A DNA stretch of 64,000 nucleotides from Escherichia sp. E4742 (GTDB lineage Bacteria > Pseudomonadota > Gammaproteobacteria > Enterobacterales > Enterobacteriaceae), in contig NZ_CP040443.1 of the NCBI RefSeq assembly GCF_005843885.1, positions 2,294,001 through 2,358,000 of the forward strand. Direction: 5' to 3'. The position numbers were made by a program, and so were the translations under genes. Positions within the stretch are counted from its first letter, which is position 1. Each line of letters starts with the position of its first letter. The notes under the pieces were generated by a model that was given only the letters and a program-made list of their open reading frames with translations, was not told the origin of the DNA and ran no database searches. Positions 43,208-51,636 of the stretch are shown one piece after another.

Positions 43208-44707
43208 CTATTTACCGATCATCGTCGACATGGTTTGCGCGATAAATTGCGCTCGCGCGCCAAAAATTACCTGAATGCCGTTATCGCCAACAAAAACCAC
43301 GCCACGGGCGCCAATATTATTCAGACCATCCTGATCCACCGCTTCTTTATCAGAGACTTCCAGACGTAAACGCGTGATGCAGGAGCCTACCGATTTAATG
43401 TTTTGCTGACCGCCAAGCAGCGTGATGATTTCTGTTGCCAGCTCGTCATCGGTTTTATCATTAGCACTAACCGTAGTTTCGGTGCGACCAGGCGTTTTCA
43501 CATCAAAACGACGAATAACAAAGCGGAAGGTGAAGTAGTAGATCACCGCCATTGGCACGCCGACGAAAATGGCGCTCAGGAAATTGGTTTCGTAGCCATT
43601 AAAGGATGGCAGGATGCCAAACGAAATATAGTCAATAAGCCCCGCAGAGAAAGATTTGGCAATATGTGCATGCAGCAGATACATCGCCATATAGGAAAGA
43701 CCCGCCATAATGGCATTGAAGACATACAGCACAGGGGCGACAAAGATAAATGTAAATTCAACGGGTTCTGTAATACCGGTCAGAAAACAGGTTAATGCGG
43801 CAGAGAACAGAATACCGGCGGCAATTTTCTTATTCTTTGTGTACGCTTCATGGTACATCGCCAGGCACGCCGCAGGCAGGGCAAACAGCATCAGGGGGAA
43901 TTCGCCTTGCATAAATTTACCGGCGTTATGATAACTGTCGCTGCTAAATGATTTCACCCCTTCTTCCAACATCTTGAACCAAATCGTCTGATCGCCGTGA
44001 ATCATTTGCCCGGTATGGGTAGTGTAATCCCCAAAAGAGTACCAAAACGACGGATACCAGATGTGGTGCAAGCCAAGGGGAATGAGCGCCCGTTCAGTTA
44101 CACCAAAAATAAAGGTCGATGCCGCCTGGTTGTTACCATTAACGATAACCGATAATGCATCGATTCCCGACTGAATATGTTGCCAGACATAGGGCAGTAA
44201 CAGGCCAAGAATGAAGGAGAGAAAAGCCGTCGCGATAGCGACAAAGCGTTTTCCGGAGAAAAAACCAAGGAATTCTGGTAATTGCATGGTATGAAAACGG
44301 TTGTAACACCACGCTGCCAGAATCCCGCATATCAGGCCGCCAAAAACGCCCATTTGCAATGTGGGGATACCCACCACCATCGCGTATTTGCCGCCTTGCC
44401 CGGCCATTTCTGGCGTGATGCTAAGTACGGTGCTGATGGTGATATTGGTGACAAAAACGGAAACGGCTGCGGATAACGCCGCAATTCCTGATTCAGAAGC
44501 CAGCCCTACGGCGGAACCGATAGCAAAAAGCATCGGCAAGTTATCAAAAATAATGCCGCCTGCATTCATCATCAACGGCAAATGGAATTTATCGCCGAAC
44601 GCCAGTAACAACCCAGCGGCAGGCAGAAGCGAAATTGGTAGCATTAGGGCGCGACCAATCATCGACAATTTAGAAAGTGACTTCACGAAACTCGACATCA
44701 GATTCAT
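43208..44707 (-). CDS. PTS glucose/maltose-family EIIBC permease
   Basis: A 499-residue phosphotransferase permease. The EIIC part (about 1-400) has ten or so membrane segments and the family signatures FIFGVTERALIPLGLHHIWY and GITEPVEFTFIFVAPVLY; the EIIB domain at the C terminus has its phospho-cysteine in SCITRLRLEV (Cys443). There is no EIIA, so it should use the general EIIAGlc (Crr). It imports and phosphorylates an unknown sugar or glucoside; MalX, GlvCB and PtsG are relatives. Start ATG 44707 is preceded by GGGGGAA; a more upstream ATG (44731) has no ribosome site. Confidence 0.88.
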   Translation of the reverse strand: MNLMSSFVKSLSKLSMIGRALMLPISLLPAAGLLLAFGDKFHLPLMMNAGGIIFDNLPMLFAIGSAVGLASESGIAALSAAVSVFVTNITISTVLSITPEMAGQGGKYAMVVGIPTLQMGVFGGLICGILAAWCYNRFHTMQLPEFLGFFSGKRFVAIATAFLSFILGLLLPYVWQHIQSGIDALSVIVNGNNQAASTFIFGVTERALIPLGLHHIWYPSFWYSFGDYTTHTGQMIHGDQTIWFKMLEEGVKSFSSDSYHNAGKFMQGEFPLMLFALPAACLAMYHEAYTKNKKIAAGILFSAALTCFLTGITEPVEFTFIFVAPVLYVFNAIMAGLSYMAMYLLHAHIAKSFSAGLIDYISFGILPSFNGYETNFLSAIFVGVPMAVIYYFTFRFVIRRFDVKTPGRTETTVSANDKTDDELATEIITLLGGQQNIKSVGSCITRLRLEVSDKEAVDQDGLNNIGARGVVFVGDNGIQVIFGARAQFIAQTMSTMIGK

Positions 44708-44760
44708 TCTGATTTCCCCCGAATAGCGCATAAATCTGCGCGAATTAGTCTTTTTTTGTA

Positions 44761-44793
44761 TAAGTAGAACGTTCTAGTAGAACGTTCTACTTA
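44761..44793. promoter_or_regulatory. Double LacI-type operator: 33-base near-perfect palindrome
   Basis: Two overlapping copies of a 13-14-base palindrome with central CG: TAGAACGTTCTA at 44765-44776 and GTAGAACGTTCTAC at 44777-44790, centres 13 bases apart. The whole stretch 44761-44793 is itself a palindrome apart from its single central base. LacI-family operators are CG-centred palindromes, and the neighbouring MalI-like gene is the obvious ligand. It overlaps a minus-strand -10, as expected for repression of the EIIBC gene. Confidence 0.8.
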
Positions 44794-45132
44794 TCGTGGG
44801 GGATGCATAATTGCTCTGCAACATAATTTTGGAGAAATTGTTAATAGTTTGAAGTAGTTCAAATAATAAACATGCAGTATTGAATGCAAATTATGGTATC
44901 TATTTGTTTTATTTAAATAAGTGTCCAGATAACATTGACGAGCATATTAATTAACTCTTATTTAAATAAATTTGAAGCCGATGGCTTATCCGTTTATTCA
45001 TTACTTCGCGCGCGATAATGCGAGAGAACCCATTTACTCCCACATTCAAATGAAGAAAATTCATCTTCACTGATTATTCCTCACCATCATGGGGCATTTT
45101 TCGGTTGACGCCCCTCAGCTTTTCCTTCATCT

Positions 45133-45164
45133 TTACATCTGGACGTCTAAATGGATAGATGTTC
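45133..45164 (+). promoter_or_regulatory. met boxes upstream of metF
   Basis: Tandem eight-base units against consensus AGACGTCT: TTACATCT 45133-45140, GGACGTCT 45141-45148, AAATGGAT 45149-45156, AGATGTTC 45157-45164. They lie 42-73 bases before the metF start and are expected MetJ sites. Confidence 0.85.
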
Positions 45165-45205
45165 ACAACACAACATATAACTACAAGCGATTGATGAGGT
45201 AAGGT

Positions 45206-46096
45206 ATGAGCTTTTTTCACGCCAGCCAGCGGGATGCCCTGAATCAGAGCCTGGCCGAAGTCCAGGGGCAGATTAATGTTTCGTTCGAATTTTTCCCGCC
45301 GCGTACCAGTGAAATGGAGCAGACCCTATGGAACTCCATCGATCGTCTTAGCAGCCTGAAACCGAAATTTGTTTCAGTGACCTATGGCGCAAACTCCGGC
45401 GAGCGCGACCGCACGCACAGTATTATTAAAGGCATTAAAGACCGTACGGGTCTGGAGGCTGCGCCGCATCTCACCTGCATTGATGCGACGCCTGACGAGC
45501 TGCGGACCATCGCCCGCGACTACTGGAATAACGGTATTCGCCATATCGTGGCGCTGCGTGGCGACCTGCCGCCGGGAAGCGGTAAACCGGAAATGTATGC
45601 CTCTGACCTGGTGACGCTGTTAAAAGAAGTCGCGGATTTCGATATCTCCGTGGCGGCGTATCCGGAGGTTCACCCGGAAGCAAAAAGCGCTCAGGCGGAT
45701 TTGCTCAACCTGAAACGCAAAGTCGATGCCGGAGCCAATCGCGCGATTACTCAGTTCTTCTTCGATGTCGAAAGCTACCTGCGTTTTCGTGATCGTTGTG
45801 TTTCGGCGGGTATTGATGTGGAAATCATTCCGGGCATTTTGCCAGTATCTAACTTTAAACAGGCGAAGAAATTTGCCGACATGACCAACGTGCGTATTCC
45901 GGCGTGGATGGCGCAAATGTTTGACGGCCTGGATGACGACGCTGAAACCCGTAAACTGGTGGGGGCGAATATCGCGATGGATATGGTGAAGATTTTAAGC
46001 CGAGAAGGAGTGAAAGATTTCCACTTCTATACGCTTAACCGCGCTGAAATGAGTTACGCGATTTGCCATACGCTGGGGGTTAGACCTGGTTTATAA
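45206..46096 (+). CDS. metF: 5,10-methylenetetrahydrofolate reductase MetF
   Basis: A 296-residue FAD-dependent TIM barrel making 5-methyltetrahydrofolate for methionine synthesis. Catalytic Glu28 lies in VSFEFFPPRTSEMEQ, the FAD and folate contacts include SVTYGANSGERDRTH and HIVALRGDLPPG, and QFFFDVESYLRF follows. Start ATG 45206 after TGAGGTAAGGT. Monocistronic, MetJ-regulated. Confidence 0.98.
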   Translation: MSFFHASQRDALNQSLAEVQGQINVSFEFFPPRTSEMEQTLWNSIDRLSSLKPKFVSVTYGANSGERDRTHSIIKGIKDRTGLEAAPHLTCIDATPDELRTIARDYWNNGIRHIVALRGDLPPGSGKPEMYASDLVTLLKEVADFDISVAAYPEVHPEAKSAQADLLNLKRKVDAGANRAITQFFFDVESYLRFRDRCVSAGIDVEIIPGILPVSNFKQAKKFADMTNVRIPAWMAQMFDGLDDDAETRKLVGANIAMDMVKILSREGVKDFHFYTLNRAEMSYAICHTLGVRPGL

Positions 46097-46424
46097 ATAT
46101 TGTGGCTTTTGTAAAAATCACACAGTGATCACAAATTTTAAACAGAGCACAAAATGCTGCCTCGAAATGAGGGCGGGAAAATAAGGTTGTTAGCCTTGTT
46201 TTTCTCCCTCATACCTTGAAGTTTTCTGAGTGAAAAACCTTTTTTATAAAGTATTTGTCCGAAATCAGACATACTCATAAAGGCTTAATTACGATCAATT
46301 TGATCTACATCTCTTTAACTAATGATATGTAAGATCCCAACTATCGCATCCGTGGATTAATTCAATTATAACTTCTCTCTAACGATGTGTATCTTAAGGG
46401 TAACACTGTAGAGGGAGCATATTG
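46097..46424 (+). promoter_or_regulatory. metF 3' end and katG promoter region (328 bases)
   Basis: The first part holds an imperfect hairpin (GAGGGCGGGAAAATAAGG at 46169-46186 against CCTTGTTTTTCTCCCTC ending 46210), a likely metF terminator. The second part is the katG control region: TATAAC at 46367-46372 is a plausible -10 with a poor -35, which suits activation by OxyR. GATA at 46324-46327 and CTAT at 46341-46344 could be OxyR half-contacts; I cannot define the full site. Confidence 0.5.
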
Positions 46425-48605
46425 ATGAGCACGTCAGACGATATCCATAACACAACAGCTAGCGGAAAATGCCCATTCCATCAGGGGGGGCATGACCAGA
46501 GCGCGGGTGCGGGAACAACCACTCATGACTGGTGGCCAAAACAACTCCGTGTTGACCTGTTAAACCAACATTCTAACCGTTCTAACCCACTGGGTGAGGA
46601 CTTCGACTACCGCAAAGAATTCAGCAAGTTAGATTACTACGGCCTGAAAAAAGATCTGAAAGAATTGCTGACAGAGTCTCAACCGTGGTGGCCAGCAGAC
46701 TGGGGCAGCTACGCGGGTCTGTTTATTCGTATGGCCTGGCATGGCGCGGGGACTTACCGTTCAATCGATGGTCGCGGTGGTGCTGGTCGTGGTCAGCAAC
46801 GCTTTGCACCGCTCAACTCCTGGCCGGATAACGTCAGCCTGGATAAAGCGCGTCGCTTGTTATGGCCAATCAAACAAAAATACGGTCAGAAAATCTCCTG
46901 GGCCGACCTGTTTATCCTTGCAGGTAACGTGGCGCTGGAAAACTCAGGCTTCCGTACTTTCGGTTTTGGTGCCGGACGTGAAGACGTCTGGGAACCGGAT
47001 CTCGACGTGAACTGGGGTGACGAAAAAACCTGGCTTGCTCACCGTAACCCGGAAGAACTGGCAAAACGCCCATTAGCAGCAACCGAAATGGGGCTGATTT
47101 ATGTTAACCCGGAAGGGCCAAACGCCAGCGGCGAACCGCTTTCAGCGGCAGCAGCTATCCGCGCGACATTTGGCAATATGGGAATGAACGACGAAGAAAC
47201 GGTTGCGCTGATCGCTGGTGGTCATACGTTAGGTAAAACTCACGGCGCAGGTCCTGCAACGCACGTAGGCCCAGATCCGGAAGCGGCTCCGATCGAAAAC
47301 CAGGGCTTAGGCTGGAAGAGTGATTTCGGCTCCGGTGTAGGTGCCGATGCCATCACCTCTGGTCTGGAAGTGGTCTGGACCCAGACTCCGACTCAGTGGA
47401 GCAACTATTTCTTCGAAAACCTGTTCAAATATGAGTGGGTACAGACTCGCAGCCCGGCAGGTGCTATCCAGTTTGAAGCTGTAGACGCACCGGAAATTAT
47501 CCCGGACCCGTTCGATCCATCGAAGAAACGTAAGCCGACGATGTTGGTCACCGACCTGACGCTGCGTTTTGATCCAGAGTTTGAGAAGATTTCACGTCGT
47601 TTCCTCGATGATCCACAAGCGTTCAACGAAGCCTTTGCCCGCGCGTGGTTCAAACTGACGCATCGGGATATGGGGCCGAAATCACGTTACATTGGGCCGG
47701 AAGTACCGAAAGAAGATCTGATCTGGCAAGATCCGCTGCCACATGCATTCTTCAATCCGAGCGAGGAAGATATTCTCAACCTGAAGTCTGCTATTGCTGA
47801 TTCTGGCCTTACGGTAAGCGAACTGATTTCTGTTGCCTGGGCGTCAGCGTCTACTTTCCGTGGTGGTGATAAACGTGGCGGTGCCAACGGTGCGCGTCTG
47901 GCGTTAGCACCGCAGCGTGACTGGGAAGTTAATGCCGCAGCGGCACGTGCTTTGCCGGTTCTGGAAGGGATCTACAAATCCTCCCATACCGCTTCGCTTG
48001 CTGACATTATTGTTCTTGCAGGTGTCGTTGGTGTTGAAAAAGCGGCGAGTGCAGCGGGTATCAGTGTCAATGTTCCGTTTACACCGGGCCGTGTAGATGC
48101 GCGTCAGGATCAGACTGACATTGAGATGTTTGAGCTGCTCAAACCTGTTGCCGATGGTTTCCGTAACTATCGTGCTGCGGCGGGTGAGGCTACAACTGAA
48201 TCACTGTTGATTGATAAAGCACAGCAACTGACGCTGACTGCACCGGAAATGACTGCGCTAGTGGGCGGGATGCGTGTACTGGGTGCCAACTTCGATGGCA
48301 GCAAAAACGGTGTCTTCACTGACCGCGTGGGTGTATTGAGCAATGACTTCTTCGTGAACTTGCTGGATATGCGTTACGAGTGGAAAGCGACCGACGAATC
48401 GAAAGAGCTGTTCGAAGGCCGTGACCGTGAAACGGGTGAAGTGAAATACACTGCCAGCCGTGCGGATCTGGTATTTGGTTCTAACTCCGTCCTGCGTGCG
48501 CTGGCAGAAGTTTACGCCAGCAGCGATGCCCACGAGAAGTTTGTCAAAGACTTCGTGGCGGCATGGGTGAAAGTGATGAACCTCGACCGTTTCGACCTGC
48601 TGTAA
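46425..48605 (+). CDS. katG: Catalase-peroxidase HPI KatG
   Basis: A 726-residue haem enzyme with two peroxidase-like domains; only the first binds haem. Distal residues Arg102, Trp105 and His106 are in FIRMAWHGAGTYRS, the proximal His267 in GGHTLGKTHGAG, and Tyr226 (GLIYVNPEGP) and Met252 complete the catalase crosslink. Start ATG 46425; a TTG three bases earlier is in frame but unneeded. Compared with the K-12 protein as I remember it, differences cluster near residues 190-290 and 450-590 while other parts are nearly identical, which suggests a mosaic allele. Known OxyR target. Confidence 0.97.
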   Translation: MSTSDDIHNTTASGKCPFHQGGHDQSAGAGTTTHDWWPKQLRVDLLNQHSNRSNPLGEDFDYRKEFSKLDYYGLKKDLKELLTESQPWWPADWGSYAGLFIRMAWHGAGTYRSIDGRGGAGRGQQRFAPLNSWPDNVSLDKARRLLWPIKQKYGQKISWADLFILAGNVALENSGFRTFGFGAGREDVWEPDLDVNWGDEKTWLAHRNPEELAKRPLAATEMGLIYVNPEGPNASGEPLSAAAAIRATFGNMGMNDEETVALIAGGHTLGKTHGAGPATHVGPDPEAAPIENQGLGWKSDFGSGVGADAITSGLEVVWTQTPTQWSNYFFENLFKYEWVQTRSPAGAIQFEAVDAPEIIPDPFDPSKKRKPTMLVTDLTLRFDPEFEKISRRFLDDPQAFNEAFARAWFKLTHRDMGPKSRYIGPEVPKEDLIWQDPLPHAFFNPSEEDILNLKSAIADSGLTVSELISVAWASASTFRGGDKRGGANGARLALAPQRDWEVNAAAARALPVLEGIYKSSHTASLADIIVLAGVVGVEKAASAAGISVNVPFTPGRVDARQDQTDIEMFELLKPVADGFRNYRAAAGEATTESLLIDKAQQLTLTAPEMTALVGGMRVLGANFDGSKNGVFTDRVGVLSNDFFVNLLDMRYEWKATDESKELFEGRDRETGEVKYTASRADLVFGSNSVLRALAEVYASSDAHEKFVKDFVAAWVKVMNLDRFDLL

Positions 48606-48614
48606 TCTGACCTT

Positions 48615-48650
48615 CTTCAGCGACTGCCTTTCAGGCAGTCGCTGAAGTTT
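48615..48650 (+). terminator. katG terminator
   Basis: Perfect 15-base stem CTTCAGCGACTGCCT (48615-48629) and AGGCAGTCGCTGAAG (48633-48647), loop TTC, followed by TTTCTTT. Ten bases after the katG stop. Confidence 0.9.
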
Positions 48651-48698
48651 CTTTACCGGCGTATAGTGTCCACAGGAAAACTACACACTGGATCTCTC

Positions 48699-49604
48699 AT
48701 GTCTGCCGCAGGAAAGAGCAACCCACTGGCAATCAGTGGCCTGGTTGTGCTCACACTTATCTGGAGTTATAGCTGGATTTTCATGAAGCAAGTCACCAGT
48801 TATATCGGTGCCTTCGACTTTACCGCCTTACGCTGCATTTTCGGCGCCCTCGTTTTATTCATCGTCCTTTTATTACGTGGTCGCGGAATGCGCCCGACGC
48901 CGTTTAAATACACCTTAGCCATTGCCCTGTTACAAACCTGCGGGATGGTTGGTCTGGCGCAGTGGGCGCTGGTCAGCGGCGGAGCGGGGAAAGTGGCGAT
49001 CCTGAGCTATACCATGCCGTTCTGGGTGGTGATTTTCGCCGCGTTGTTTCTCGGTGAACGCCTGCGACGCGGGCAATATTTCGCGATTCTGATTGCCGCT
49101 TTCGGTTTATTTTTGGTGTTGCAGCCGTGGCAACTCGATTTCTCTTCGATGAAAAGCGCCATGCTGGCGATCCTCTCAGGCGTCAGTTGGGGGGCGAGCG
49201 CCATTGTCGCTAAACGCCTTTACGCCCGTCATCCGCGCGTAGATTTATTGTCGTTAACATCCTGGCAGATGCTGTATGCGGCGCTGGTGATGAGTGTGGT
49301 CGCTTTACTGGTGCCGCAACGTGAAATTGACTGGCAACCTACCGTGTTCTGGGCGCTGGCCTACAGTGCGATTCTGGCGACGGCGCTGGCGTGGAGCTTA
49401 TGGTTGTTTGTATTGAAAAACTTGCCTGCCAGTATTGCCAGCTTAAGCACACTGGCCGTTCCCGTTTGCGGCGTACTCTTTTCCTGGTGGCTGCTCGGTG
49501 AGAATCCGGGGGCCGTTGAAGGTAGCGGTATTGTGCTGATTGTGCTGGCACTGGCGCTGGTGAGCCGTAAGAAAAAAGAAGCCGTCAGTGTAAAAAGGAT
49601 CTGA
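48699..49604 (+). CDS. yijE: YijE, EamA-family drug/metabolite exporter
   Basis: A 301-residue inner-membrane protein with ten predicted helices in two EamA repeats (first about 12-145, second about 155-290). The family is the DMT superfamily; E. coli YijE has been described as a cystine exporter. Start ATG 48699 (MSAAGKSNP), leading to the known length; the 11-residue upstream extension is dropped. Independent unit after the katG terminator, convergent with yijF. Confidence 0.93.
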
Positions 49605-49630
49605 ATTTTTTCTTCATGTGGGGCGATCGC

Positions 49631-50248
49631 TTATTTAACAAAATACCGATAGTGCCCCACCATCCGCCAGCTAAACAGCACGTCTTCTTCCTGCGCGCCT
49701 GCTCCAATGTTATGTATCACCAGCGGCGTACCGTCACGGGCGAAGCCATCTGAAACCACCCCAATATGTGCCAGCCCGTTGTCCAGTCGCCAGGAGACAA
49801 TATCGCCCGGTTGATAATCACTGGCGTTTTTGCTGGTGGGGCGTGTTTTATCGTGGCGGGTAAACCAGGTTTCCAGGTTCGGCACCCGCCGGTGATCGAT
49901 GTTGCTGTCCGGGCGCTTTAACTGCCACTTTTGTGGATAATCGGCAAAATTCTTCGCCATATCTTCGTGAACCAGTTTCTGCAAATCGACTTTCTGGCTG
50001 CGCAAGGCGCGGATCACCACATCGGAACATACGCCGCGTTCTTGCGGGACATCACCGCCAGGATAAGTAAGCTGCACATACGCCGGATCGTAAAATAGCG
50101 TGCTACCAATTTGCTGTCTGGCACCGTCTGCGATGGCAAGGTTGGTGTTGGTCTGGATTTGTACCACGGTTGGTGGAACGGCTGGAGATTTTAAGGAGTG
50201 GCTGGTAAATCCCGCCAGAAGACTGACCAACGCCAGTGAAGCTTTCAT
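49631..50248 (-). CDS. yijF: YijF, secreted DUF1287 protein
   Basis: A 205-residue protein with an N-terminal signal-like segment (MKASLALVSLLAGFTSHS). It matches E. coli YijF (DUF1287, NlpC/P60-like fold): RGVCSDVVIRALR carries a conserved cysteine and NGLAHIGVVSDG a histidine, the likely catalytic pair of a papain-like hydrolase. Substrate unknown. The start is uncertain: ATG 50248 and ATG 50257 are both possible and neither has a strong ribosome site. Confidence 0.9.
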   Translation of the reverse strand: MKASLALVSLLAGFTSHSLKSPAVPPTVVQIQTNTNLAIADGARQQIGSTLFYDPAYVQLTYPGGDVPQERGVCSDVVIRALRSQKVDLQKLVHEDMAKNFADYPQKWQLKRPDSNIDHRRVPNLETWFTRHDKTRPTSKNASDYQPGDIVSWRLDNGLAHIGVVSDGFARDGTPLVIHNIGAGAQEEDVLFSWRMVGHYRYFVK

Positions 50249-50335
50249 CTGTTTCATCCGTGAAAATAAGAGTCACAGATTCGACCTTCCGGGCTAACGA
50301 TTGTTCTGTGGAGAAAATGTCCAGAAGCGGATGAA

Positions 50336-50360
50336 AAACTCCCAATCAACGTGGGAGTTT
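50336..50360 (-). other. Hairpin upstream of yijF
   Basis: Perfect nine-base stem AAACTCCCA (50336-50344) and TGGGAGTTT (50352-50360). The same AAACTCCC/GGGAGTTT arms recur 150 bases away at 50490-50514 on the other side of a REP pair, so it may be a second terminator-like copy for gldA. Confidence 0.55.
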
Positions 50361-50376
50361 CAGATTACTGGCACAG

Positions 50377-50480
50377 AGTGCCGGATGCGGCGTGAACGCC
50401 TTATTCGGCCTACAAAAGCACGCAAATTCAATATATTGTAGAGATTAAGTAGGCCTGATAAGCGTAGCGCATCAGGCTAT
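50377..50480. repeat. REP/BIME pair between yijF and gldA
   Basis: REP unit GTGCCGGATGCGGCGTGAAC with GCCTTATTCGGCCTAC (50378-50414), and an inverted unit GTAGGCCTGATAAGCGTAGCG with CATCAGGC (50449-50477). It fills the gap after the gldA operon. Confidence 0.9.
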
Positions 50481-50489
50481 TTTGCGTTC

Positions 50490-50514
50490 AAACTCCCGGA
50501 CAAGCCGGGAGTTT
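50490..50514 (-). terminator. gldA terminator
   Basis: Perfect ten-base stem AAACTCCCGG (50490-50499) and CCGGGAGTTT (50505-50514), loop ACAAG, nine bases past the gldA stop. The T run on the minus strand is short (TTT). Confidence 0.75.
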
Positions 50515-50522
50515 GGCATAGG

Positions 50523-51626
50523 TTATTCCCACTCTTGCAGGAAACGCTGACCGTACTGGTCGGCTACCAGCAGTGCGGCGTAAACCTGATCTGGCGTAGC
50601 GCCGCCAGGCATGTTGTGAATGGTTTCACCTTCTGCACATGCCGCTTCTGCCACAATTCGCATTTTCGCCGGGACATCTTCTTTAATATCCAGTTGAGCG
50701 AGAGTTATTGGCAAACCTACCGCATGACACAGCGCCGCGACGGTTTCGATTTCCTCAACCGGCGCGTTTTCCAGCACCAGTTGTGTCAGCGTACCAAACG
50801 CCACTTTTTCGCCGTGATAATAGTGATGCGCATCCGGGATAGCGGTCAGGCCGTTATGCACCGCGTGTGCCGCCGCCAGACCACCGCTTTCAAAACCAAC
50901 GCCGCTCAAATAAGTGTTCGCTTCAATCACGCGCTCCAGCGCCGGAGTCACTACATGCTGTTCGGCGGCAAGCATCGCTTTTTCGCTTTCTTCCTGCAGT
51001 GTGTTGTAGCACAGTTCAGCCAGCGCCAGCGCCGCCTGAGTACACTTACCGCCCGCCATAGTGGTCGCGCCGCTACGAGAGCATGCACGCGCTTCAAACC
51101 AGGTCGCCAGCGCATCACCGATACCCGCTGCTAACAGACGCGCAGGTGCGCCCGCGACGATTTTAGTATCGACAATGACCATATTCGGGTTATTTGGCAG
51201 CAGCAGATAGCGGTCAAATTCACCATCATCGGTGTAAATAACAGACAACGCGCTGCACGGTGCGTCGGTTGAGGCGATGGTCGGCGCGATTGCTACCGGA
51301 ACACCCATGAAATGCGCCAGTGCTTTGGCAGTATCAAGGGTTTTACCGCCGCCAATACCGAGAATCGCGCCACACTGAGCTGTTTCCGCAATGCCGCGCA
51401 GACGGTCGATCTCATTTTGCGAACATTCACCGCCAAACGGCGCAATTTCTACTACCAGTCCAGCATCTTTAAAGCTTTTCTCGACAGTGGATTGAGCAAA
51501 ACCTAAAACAAATTTGTCACCCACCACTAACCAGCGTTCTGCCAGCGGCTTCAGGTATTCGCCCAGACGATTAATGACATCTGCGCCCTGGATGTATTTA
51601 CCCGGTGATTGAATAATGCGGTCCAT
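50523..51626 (-). CDS. gldA: Glycerol dehydrogenase GldA
   Basis: A 367-residue iron-type alcohol dehydrogenase family enzyme that binds zinc. It interconverts glycerol and dihydroxyacetone with NAD and also acts on methylglyoxal and aminoacetone. NAD-binding GIGGGKTLDTAKA lies near residue 94-106; zinc ligands are the Asp in AAGIGDALATW and the His in AAHAVHNGLT and YYHGEKVAFG. Start ATG 51626, 11 bases after the fsaB stop. Third gene of ptsA-fsaB-gldA. Confidence 0.97.
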   Translation of the reverse strand: MDRIIQSPGKYIQGADVINRLGEYLKPLAERWLVVGDKFVLGFAQSTVEKSFKDAGLVVEIAPFGGECSQNEIDRLRGIAETAQCGAILGIGGGKTLDTAKALAHFMGVPVAIAPTIASTDAPCSALSVIYTDDGEFDRYLLLPNNPNMVIVDTKIVAGAPARLLAAGIGDALATWFEARACSRSGATTMAGGKCTQAALALAELCYNTLQEESEKAMLAAEQHVVTPALERVIEANTYLSGVGFESGGLAAAHAVHNGLTAIPDAHHYYHGEKVAFGTLTQLVLENAPVEEIETVAALCHAVGLPITLAQLDIKEDVPAKMRIVAEAACAEGETIHNMPGGATPDQVYAALLVADQYGQRFLQEWE

Positions 51627-51636
51627 AATTGCTCCT

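Larger units (their letters stand above)
44708..45205. promoter_or_regulatory. Divergent region between the PTS gene and metF (no gene)
   Basis: About 500 bases with two functional ends. At the left are the PTS leader, a -10 like TATACA on the minus strand (44762-44757) and the double palindrome at 44761-44793. At the right are the metF met boxes (45133-45164), a TTGACG at 45105-45110 and the metF ribosome site. The middle (about 44800-45090) is AT-rich and shows no ORF, hairpin or RNA gene that I can support. Confidence 0.6.
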
